Assembly (NCBI RefSeq): GCF_000711695.1
Contig: NW_013546987.1
Coordinates: 1 to 64,000, forward strand
Reading direction: 5' to 3'
DNA length: 64,000 bases
Origin: Tilletiaria anomala UBC 951
Lineage: Eukaryota > Basidiomycota > Exobasidiomycetes > Georgefischeriales > Tilletiariaceae
The position numbers and the translations under genes were made by a program. Numbering within the stretch: position 1 is the first letter of the stretch; each line of letters starts with the position of its first letter. Shown here in pieces: positions 56,269-64,000 of the stretch. Below the pieces are notes generated by a model, which made no database searches, was not told the DNA's origin, and was given only the letters and a program-made list of their open reading frames with translations.

Positions 56269-59200
56269 ATGGCAGAATCCAGCATTACAGTCGCAGTTCG
56301 TGTGCGCCCCTTTAGTGCCAAAGAGGCGGCCCTTCTCGCTCCCGTCGACACCTATCAACCTTTCCTTGGTGACGGCGGGCTGGGCGGCTCGCCCTTCAAA
56401 GCTCAACAGCTCGGCGCATTCCCTAGCTCGGCGGCGGCCTCCACGAACTTGGCAACCGGTGCAGCGGCGTCTGGTGGCAGCAATGCAGCCGCCGGTCCTG
56501 GCCCTGGCTCTTTGCGAACTAAATACCTGCGCTCCATTGTCAGCCCCGTAGACGACAAGGTGCTCATTTTTGATCCTCCAGATACTAACCCGCTCACTCG
56601 GCTGTATGCTTCAACTGCCAACACGTTTGCTCACGGTGCAAGAAGATATAAAGACGTGCGGTACGCTTTCGATCGAGTCTTTCCCGATCACAGCACACAG
56701 CAGGATGTCTTTGAGAATACGACCAAGCCGTTGCTTGACGGCATTCTCCGAGGCTACAATGCCAGTGTTTTTGCCTATGGAGTGGGTATGCCGATGCCGT
56801 CAAGGCTTAAGCCTCAGGCTGACAACTTTCATTTATGCTACACAGGCAACAGGATGCGGCAAAACACATACCATCTCGGGCACGGCAGAGGATCCAGGCA
56901 TCATCTTTCTGACCATGCGGGAGCTCTACCAGCGCGTAGCGGACTGCAACGATGAGATGGATGTCAATATCCGACTGTCCTATCTGGAAATCTACAACGA
57001 GACTATCCGTGACCTCCTGTCCAATGAGCCGACCCCACCAGGCCAAGGGCTGGCCCTGCGGGAGGATTCGGCGAACAAAATCTCCGTCGTCGGCATCTCG
57101 GAGCATTCTCCACAGAGCCCGGTGGAGGTGCTAGATATGATCACAGAAGGCAACAAGAGGAGAACCATGTCACCGACAGAGGCGAACGCCGTTTCTTCAC
57201 GCAGCCATGCCGTTCTCCAGATTAACGTCACCCAGCGGCCACGCACCGCCGGCTTGATTGAAGAGATGACGAGCGCCAGTCTGAACATCATCGATCTCGC
57301 TGGTAGCGAGAGAGCGGCAGCGACGCGTAACAACGGCCAGCGAATGAAAGAAGGAGCAAACATTAACAAGTCGCTTCTCGCACTTGGTAATTGCATCAAC
57401 GCGCTATGTCAGTCTGGCGGGCAGAAAGGCCGTCATGTCCCGTACCGCAATTCTAAGTTAACGCGACTGCTCAAGTTCTCCCTTGGTGGCAACTGCAAGA
57501 CGGTGATGATCGTCTGCGCAAGTCCATCCTCTGCTCACTACGAAGAGACGCACAACACGCTCAAATATGCCAATCAAGCCAAGAACATCCGCACCAAGGT
57601 CACGCGCAACCTGATGAACGTCGACCGACACGTGGCGCAGTACGTACAGGCGATCCACGAACTCAACGAGGAAGTCGCGCAGCTCAAAGCCAAGCTCGCC
57701 GAGAAGGGCCAACTGGACTCAGCCGCCGAGAAGCGCCGCAAGGCCGAAGTGGCAAAGGAAGTGGAAGAGGCAAAGCACAAGATGCGCGACAGCACAGAGC
57801 GCGTAAAGAACCTCGTCTGCGAAAAGTCTAGCTGTGAGGCTGTGCTCGATGCTGCACGACTCAGAAGCACAATCTTGCGCGCAAGGCAGCAGACCGTGGC
57901 ATCAGAAATCCAGACCACCATTGCTTCAGGGAACGCTGCACCATCCGACCTCGAGAGTGAGCAAGATATCCTCGAACAGATGATCGCTCAGGCGGACGCC
58001 ATCGCAACCGACCCAGCTCTTCTCGCTTCGATCCGCAGTCTTAACAACTCGCTGCAAATGCAGCAAGCAATCATCATTGCTGCTTCACACAACACTCGCT
58101 TCGACGCCGACGCCAGCGAGACGATCAAGAACCTCGGGACGACGTTCCAGGCGGAGATCAACGCTCTGCGCTGCACGGTGAAGCTCGAAGCGATGCTGGA
58201 AGCGGTGCGCGAGAGCAACCTGACGGCACAAGTGATGACCACCCTTGCTACACGCTGCACCGTCGCTGCCAAAGAGGCGGCCGGAGAGCTCGATTACTAC
58301 GCAGGTAGGATGAAAGCGGGCGACACGATCGACGGCTTGCAGAGTGCAATCTCGTCGCTCGCCGGTCAATTCAGGGATGTCGCTGCTGTGAACGATTCAA
58401 CGTTACTCTCTGCGACGGGAGCCCGAACTGCTACTGTTGCCGCCCCCGCTGGCGCACCGACGCGAAATTCTGCCATCCGGCGTGCACGACAATCGCTTTC
58501 GCAGGCGGCGCTTCCGAGCCCATCACCAGCCAAGCGCGTCGCGGTGACAGCGCCCGCGCCCGTACCTGCGCCCGCACCCGCTCGTATGGCGCATCGTCAG
58601 TCGCTGCAGACGTCCGGCGGCGCATCGCACGGCTTTCTCGCTCCTACACCTCTTTCGCCCATCACAGCCTCCCCAGCGTGCGCTCAGCGGGTCAGCACGG
58701 GCTATGCGGCTCCGACAGCTGCAAGCCGTGCGCATGTAGTCGGCAGCCCGCGCATCAGGGTCATGAACAGTCCCCGTCGCATGACGCGCCGACAGAGCCT
58801 GATGGCGATACGGCGAACAAGCTCAGTCAGCGCGACCAATGCTGCGGGAGCCAAGCCCGCAGCAGCGGTTGCTGATAAGAAGAAGGCTTTTAGATGGGCA
58901 GACGAAGCCGGGGAGGGCAAGATCGACGATGCTGGTTCTCCGCTCAAGATGAAATCTGCAGCCTCAGTGCATCCACTGCGGCAACATATTACTTCAAGAG
59001 GTGACGACATGGAGCCGCCGACAACGACATTGCTCGATGGCGCCCATCACTTGCGCATAAAAGCGAACAGCGAGTGGGAAGATGTTATGCTTGGGGATCA
59101 GCCCGCCAAGCCTCCATCTGCTAGTACTGCACGTCAATCAATAGCGGCCAAGCGACTGCCGAGCTCACGAAGCGGGCCACTGAATGCTGGCAGCAAGAAC

Positions 59201-60256
59201 GGTAGCGGCGCTGTTACAGCACCCGCCAAGCGCTCGGCGTCCACCAGCTCGATCGAGCATGATAAGTCTAGCGACGATCTCGTCGCTTCCATCTCATTGT
59301 CATCATCTACAGCGGGGGCCGCGCCATCCGACCAGCGAGCCGCTGCGTGCCGATCGTTCGAGGTAGCCGGCAAGTCGAGACCCGCAGCAGAAGCGGAAGG
59401 CGGGGACGCATCGCGCCCCAGCGAGCGCGTCCGGCTCTCTCTCAGCGGCAACAGCAACAACAACATGGGTAGTGCCCCTTCACTGCCATCGACTCGTGTC
59501 GCATTCTCCGACGTTCGCAATATCTCTGGTAGCGCATGTAATGCCCCGTCCAATTCGGCGTTCGCGAACAACGACGAGAATGCTTTCGAGCATCAAGGCA
59601 ACCAGCAGTGTCCTCTAGTACACGGCAGCGAGACGCGAGGGACGCCGTATAAGCGGCGCGAGAGTAGCGGCGGGAGCGGCAGCCGCGTTGGACCTGTCCG
59701 ACGTGCTCGCGGCAGTCTCTCCTCCTCTTCTTTGGCCGCAAACTCCAGTGGGGCACTGAAGCTTGGTAGTGGTAGCAAGGTACCCGCGGCCGGGGCCCTC
59801 GCTTCCCCTGGTGCGCTGGCGCTTCCTCCTGTCTTTGCAGCTATCGCCAAGGAACGAGATGCGCTCGCTTCGGCCTCTGCTGCTGCTGCACCAGGACCTG
59901 GCGGGGAGTCTGCCCCCGCGAAGCCAAAGCCGCTTGCCAGGGGACCACCTGGCAACACGGCAGCGCGAGCCGCGGCCGCGGCCGCTGCTGCGACAGCTGG
60001 TAACGTCAATGCGGACTCTTCCTCATCTTCGGCTTCAACATCTACCATTGCCGCTCCGCCCAGCAGTCCGAGCACCAAGCGGGGTGTCGCGCGACGCGTC
60101 GCTGCTACCACGCGTGGTATCGCTAGCGGCGGCGCACAAGCGCGACGTGTCTCGTTGAATGTAGCTCAGCCGCAGCCAGGGGCCGACGCTGGTGCTGGAG
60201 CTGGAGCTGCCGTCACTCGCCTCGAGTCCCGAGCGGGTGCTGCGGTATGGACCTGA
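56269..60256 (+). CDS. KIP3: Kinesin-8 motor protein (Kip3 type)
   Basis: Plus-end-directed motor that limits microtubule length in spindle and cytoplasm. Exons 56269-56781 and 56846-60256 give 1,307 residues. The motor domain (1-455) starts ITVAVRVRPFSAKE, has a 60-residue Gly/Ala/Ser insert before the RTKYLRSIVSPVDDKVLIFDP strand, then P-loop GATGCGKTHT made across the intron, switch I NAVSSRSHAVLQI, switch II IDLAGSERAAAT, and microtubule-binding HVPYRNSKLTRLLKFSLGGN. The neck (RNLMNVDRHVAQYVQAIHEL) is the kinesin-8 hallmark. A coiled coil runs about 460-500. From about 700 the tail is a basic Ser/Ala/Pro-rich region with many RRQSL-type motifs, probably phosphorylated and microtubule-binding. 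The ATG follows a pyrimidine-rich leader. Confidence 0.94.
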
Positions 60257-61046
60257 ACCTGAAACCGACGAATGGAGGTGATCTGGAGATTTTCCATTCT
60301 ACACATGTACTTCTCTTTTGGTAGCACTTGTATCCCGCATTCTATACGAGCGGACGGATGTGGACAGCGAGGCGCAGTGCCTGGTGTGGAGCCTGAACGG
60401 CGTCCTGGAATGGCATCTAGGCTCGATCCGATTGTCGCGCTTGCAACGTCGACAGTTTCCAACGTTGCAAATGTCGCTCGTGGGTGATTCAGCTGTGGGC
60501 ACTGTGGCTGTGCGATTGCGCGATGACGAGTCAGCGCACGGGCCACTCTGTTTTGGCGACTGCCCACGGACACGGAAGGCGCCTGACTAGGTCACACTCC
60601 CCACGCTGACGCTCAGGTAGGCTTTTATGCCTCGCGTGATCGCACCTGAAAAGAACGGAACAATCAATTACAGTTTCTAGTTTTGTCCACGTGGACAAAG
60701 AAGAGAAGTTGAACTGCGAAATGGCGAATTCGGAATCGCAGATTGCAAATTGCGAGCGAACGAAGAATAAGAAGAACCGGCTGTTAGCGTCGTCATCATC
60801 CTTGTTCGGCATCTGCTTAAACGCCGATGCCTACGAGCCTTCTAGGGGGTCCATGTTGTTCGCACTTGCGTTGTCATATATAACAGTAACGCCTTCTTTG
60901 TCCTAGCATCGTCTCCATCATCCTCTCCCTAGTTCTTCCACTACTTGCTTGAAAGCGGACAACATCATTTTCCGTGCTTGCCCCTTTGCCTCATCTAGCG
61001 ACAGTACTTCATAGCATCTTCCAGGCGCTCAAGAACACTAAATAAA
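60257..61046. other. Intergenic, kinesin-8 to aldo-keto reductase
   Basis: No gene seen. It holds a TATATAA at 60877-60883 and a pyrimidine-rich stretch after it, fitting the promoter of the next gene. Confidence 0.55.
60877..60883 (+). promoter_or_regulatory. TATA box of the aldo-keto reductase gene
   Basis: TATATAA, 170 bases before the ATG at 61047, followed by CT-rich leader. Confidence 0.5.
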
Positions 61047-62203
61047 ATGTCACACAGCAAGCTGCTCACCTTTGTCGACGGCAAAACCATCCCAGCTCTC
61101 GGCCTCGGAACCTGGTTGTCCCAGCCAGGCGAGGTCAAAGCAGCGGTGATCGAGGCTGTGAAGATTGGCTACAGGCAGTGAGTGCATAGCCTCCTTTTTC
61201 GCTCAAAGCATCGCTCGCTCATGTTTGCCCTGTTGTCACTTTCTCTTCTTCAACCTGCTCTTCCAGCTTGGAGTGAGTCTTGGCAACGCCTCTGGCGCCT
61301 CGTTGGGCACTTTCCTGACATGACCCCACTTTCGTACACACCTCGAATAGCCTGGCTCGCATCTACAATAACCAGCAAGAGGTTGGCGAGGCATTGAAGG
61401 AGGTGTTCGACTCGGGCCTTGCCAAGCGCGAGGATCTGTTCATCACCTCCAAGCTGTGGAACAACAGCCATCGACCGGACAAGGTCGAGGCTGCCCTTGA
61501 CGAAACGCTCCAGCAGCTCGGATTGTCGTACCTCGATCTTTATCTGATCCACTGGCCGGTCCCCTTCAAGAACACTACAGTCGAGGAGCTCGTACCCAAG
61601 ACCGACGATGGCTTCGCCATCCTGGACGTCGAGAACGTCAGTCTCGTTGACACATGGAAGGCGCTGATCGAGGTCAAGAAGACTGGCAAGACGAAGAGCA
61701 TCGGTGTCAGCAACTTTTCCGTCGAGCAGATCGAGGGCATCATCAAGGCCACAGGCGAGAAGCCCGTGACGAATCAGATCGAGGCGCACCCTCTCCTGCC
61801 GCAAGACGAGCTGAAGAAGTGGCACGACGAGCAGGGTATCATCATCACCGCATACAGCCCTCTGGGCAACAATCTCAAGGGCGAACAGCGTATCGTCGAC
61901 TACCCCGAAGTGCAGGAGGTAGCCAAGCGCCTCGGCGCGGACCCAGGGCAGGTGCTCATCGCGTACGGTATCCACCGCGGCTACAGCGTCATCCCGAAAA
62001 GTGTGACTCCGAGCAGGATTAAGGCCAACTTTGAGCAGATCACACTCAGTGAACATGACTACAACGAGATCGCAAGCATCTTCGAGAAGCGCACACACAC
62101 ACGCTTCAACATCCCTTTCCACTACACGCCGCGCTGGGACATCAATGTCTTTGGAGAGCCGTCAGAAAAGGACGCCAAGCTCAAGGTCAACATTGGCGCT
62201 TGA
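61047..62203 (+). CDS. Aldo-keto reductase, with a 6-nt microexon
   Basis: NADPH-dependent reductase of aldehydes or ketones, TIM barrel, cytosolic. Exons 61047-61177, 61267-61272 (CTTGGA) and 61351-62203 give 329 residues. GKTIPALGLGTWLS opens the barrel. Joining exon 1 directly to the last exon would give YRHLARIYNNQQEVG and lose the catalytic Asp. The six bases at 61267-61272, flanked by a CAG acceptor and GTGAGT donor, restore YRHLDLARIYNNQQEVG in frame. The other catalytic residues are Tyr in ARIYNN, Lys in ITSKLWNN and His in IHWPVP. Cofactor motifs are GVSNFS, NQIEAHPLLPQ, AYSPLGNN and SVIPKSVTPSRI. The exact substrate cannot be told; yeast Gcy1/Ypr1-type reductases are the nearest relatives known to me. 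Confidence 0.9.
61267..61272 (+). other. 6-nt microexon of the aldo-keto reductase
   Basis: CTTGGA between CTCTTCCAG and GTGAGTC. With CA from exon 1 and C from exon 3 it codes His-Leu-Asp, the Asp being the catalytic residue of the family. Frame and splice sites on both sides agree. Confidence 0.85.
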
Positions 62204-62654
62204 GCGAAACGAAATATACCTCATTCCCCAGTCTCAGACTTGCAGTGCAGGCGATATTCTTAGGCTTCTTGTGATGGACGACGAGGCGGATGATGAGCTA
62301 AAATGTGTCAATCGAACAACAGGCTACTATATTATGTACCTCGGGTTCGGCGAATTCCCACATTTTAGTTGCCGATGCAGGACAGGTTATGTCTGCGGCT
62401 GTGTTGGATGTGTATAGCATCACAAATGTGCGATTCGTCATCGTCGCGCTTCTTTCGCTTAATTGCCCAGATGGCCCCGATTTTCTGCAGGCGGGCTCCC
62501 TGGAGCCGTGCAAAATGGATCGTGCGGACACTTCCAGGAGCATACAAGGAAGTATTCTCCTGGGCACGTCGCACATACTGGTTCCACCTTTGTCCGTGCA
62601 TCAAAACAGCGCAGCAACTCAACGCCTTGCCAACTGCGATCAGCGTCGATCATC
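62204..62654. other. Intergenic, aldo-keto reductase to scramblase
   Basis: No gene seen; 3' flank of the reductase and promoter of the scramblase gene. Confidence 0.55.
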
Positions 62655-64000
62655 ATGCAGCGAGCGGCTCTCCGCCGTACTCGTTTGCAGCCTGCGCTGC
62701 CGCAGGTCCCACTGCTGTGCGAGCGCTGCCTCAGCTCCCTTGCGATGCAACGGCAAATCTTGCACGCAAGACCAAGGATGCCATTCCCAAGTCCCGGCGC
62801 AGATCTAACGATAACACGGCTATCTGTTGGCGCTCAAGCTCTCATCGCAAAGCAACCTAATCGGACCTATGCATTTTCGAGATTCCCTAACGAAGGCCCA
62901 CGATTCGTACGTAGGCCGGGTGGTGCTCAGAGCCATAGGAGTTCTAGAGCTGCTTGTGCTGCAGAAGTGGAGGGACCAGTACAGCCACCCGGCGCTAGTG
63001 CAGGCACTGGCAAGGACGGCGCGGTTGTCTCGCAAGAACTGTTCACACCGGTGAACATTCCACATGATCCTGAAGGCGTGCTCTCTAAGGAAAACGACCC
63101 CAATCTGGTAGATGTCCTCGGACAGAGGGCTTTGGTTGTCACGAGGGAGGTCGAAATGTTGAAGTGGGTGGCGAACGAGACCATTTTACAGTGATTCACT
63201 CAGCTGAACGCACATCATTTCTTGCAGCATCTTTCTCGGCTTTGAGCAGGCAAATCGATACGCTCTTCTCTCCCCCACCGGCCAGCCAATCGGATACCTC
63301 GCCGAAGAAGAGCCCGGCATCCTCGGCGGCAGTCTCCGGCGGCAGCTCCTGCGAACACATCGCCCCTTCACCGCGACGCTCCTGTCCACATCGGGCCAGC
63401 CGCTGTTGCTCTTCAAACGCAACTTTACGCTGGTCAACAGCACTGTCCAGGTCTTCCGCTTGGACCCGTCCTGGGACGGCTCCGGGTACGGATCGCGCGC
63501 CGGCCAGGAAGGCGAGGGCATGAAGCTCATCGGAGAGTCGCAGCAGGTGTGGCACCCTTGGCGCAGAAAGTACGACCTTTTCGTCAATCGGCCCGCCGAA
63601 GAAACTGCACAGTCAGCGTTTGAGCAGTTCGCCAGAGTGGACTCGGGCCTGCTCGCTTGGGACTTTGTCATGCAAGATCAGGATGAGAGGCTTATAGGAA
63701 CGATCAACCGCAACTTTAGAGGGTGAGTTGCGCTTTCCCCTCGGGTCCTAACGATGAGGACTCTAGAGCTTACGACGCTGACAATGTGGTTCAATAGATT
63801 TGGCCGCGAACTTTTCACCGACACGGGCCAGTATGTGCTGCGCTTCGACTCGGTGGCGCAGGATGAGCTACCTATCGCACGAATCTCCCAAGCCGTCGAT
63901 TCAGGACATCCTCGCAGTGATGATGGAATAGGGCAGGAGATCGTACCTTCGAACGAATCGACTCGCGTCTTGACGCTTGATGAACGTGCCGTATCGCTCG
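62655..64000 (+). CDS. AIM25: Phospholipid scramblase family protein, Aim25-like (3' end outside window)
   Basis: Probably a mitochondrial protein that moves phospholipids between leaflets or supports cardiolipin homeostasis. Exons 62655-63163, 63228-63722 and 63798 to the window edge. The N-terminus (QRAALRRTRLQPALPQVPLL) is Arg-rich without acidic residues, like a presequence. The scramblase fold starts at NLVDVLGQRALVVTREVEML, with NIFLGFEQANRYALLSPTGQ across the first intron, then GYLAEEE, RTHRPFTATLLST, WHPWRRKYDLFV, SGLLAWDFVMQDQ and IGTINRNFRGFGRELFTDTG across the second. The frame is still open at base 64000, where the family would have a further stretch including the C-terminal helix. 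The middle of the seen part has an Ala/Gly/Ser spacer. Confidence 0.9.

Noticed and set aside
1-64000. Transposons, LTR elements, virus remnants, CRISPR arrays or rRNA genes
   Set aside because: I saw no transposase, reverse transcriptase, integrase, capsid-like protein, terminal repeats, spaced repeat arrays or rRNA motifs. Small or diverged copies could still be missed by eye.

Overview
The window is nuclear DNA of a filamentous or yeast-like fungus. Genes are dense, and most are cut by short introns (about 50-80 nt) with GTRNGT-type donors and YAG acceptors. The protein set is fungal: MDM10, SUR1-type MIPC synthase, IML2, separate COA6 and EMC10, class II dihydroorotase, and an SST2-type RGS with DEP domains. 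The gene style (high GC, long Ser/Ala-rich linkers, SH3-WW-RasGEF protein) suggests a basidiomycete, perhaps Ustilaginomycotina. That placement is inference. I see no mobile element, virus remnant, CRISPR array or bacterial-type operon.

Layout. 0-9 kb: 3' end of GAA1, an unrecognised Ser-rich gene, KAP120/importin-11 (minus), intron-containing tRNA-Pro(CGG), MDM10. 8.7-10.1 kb: a His-rich single-pass membrane protein of unknown role (minus). 10.1-13.4 kb: a 3.3 kb gene-free stretch ending in a TATA-box promoter for an RGS protein. 16-22 kb: COA6 and SUA5 from a shared divergent promoter, a CBS-TAF10 fusion gene (minus), and mitoribosomal bS18m. 21.8-28.3 kb (minus): a very charged Ala/Lys/Glu-rich protein with ten tandem 29-residue repeats, downstream of a BOR1-type borate/anion exporter. 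30.5-35.8 kb: a 1,655-residue SH3-WW-RasGEF protein. 36-42 kb: GPI16, EMC10 and MIPC synthase, all ER/Golgi membrane proteins. 43.9 kb: intron-containing tRNA-Ser(TGA). 44.2-46 kb: succinate-semialdehyde dehydrogenase. 46.5-50.9 kb: a Sec14-IML2 fusion gene (minus). 53-54.3 kb: an unrecognised protein. 54.4-55.7 kb: URA4. 56.3-60.3 kb: kinesin-8. 61-62.2 kb: aldo-keto reductase with a 6-nt microexon. 62.7 kb to the edge: AIM25-like phospholipid scramblase, cut by the window end.

Most genes are housekeeping and act independently. Themes shared by neighbours are GPI anchoring and ER membrane work (GAA1, GPI16, EMC10, SUR1), mitochondria (MDM10, COA6, SUA5, bS18m, AIM25), and G-protein signalling (RGS, RasGEF). 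The points most worth following are the two apparent gene fusions (CBS-TAF10 and Sec14-IML2), the 29-residue repeat protein with an in-frame stop problem, and the 6-nt microexon that supplies a catalytic Asp codon. All exon boundaries were found by eye from splice motifs, frame continuity and family conservation.
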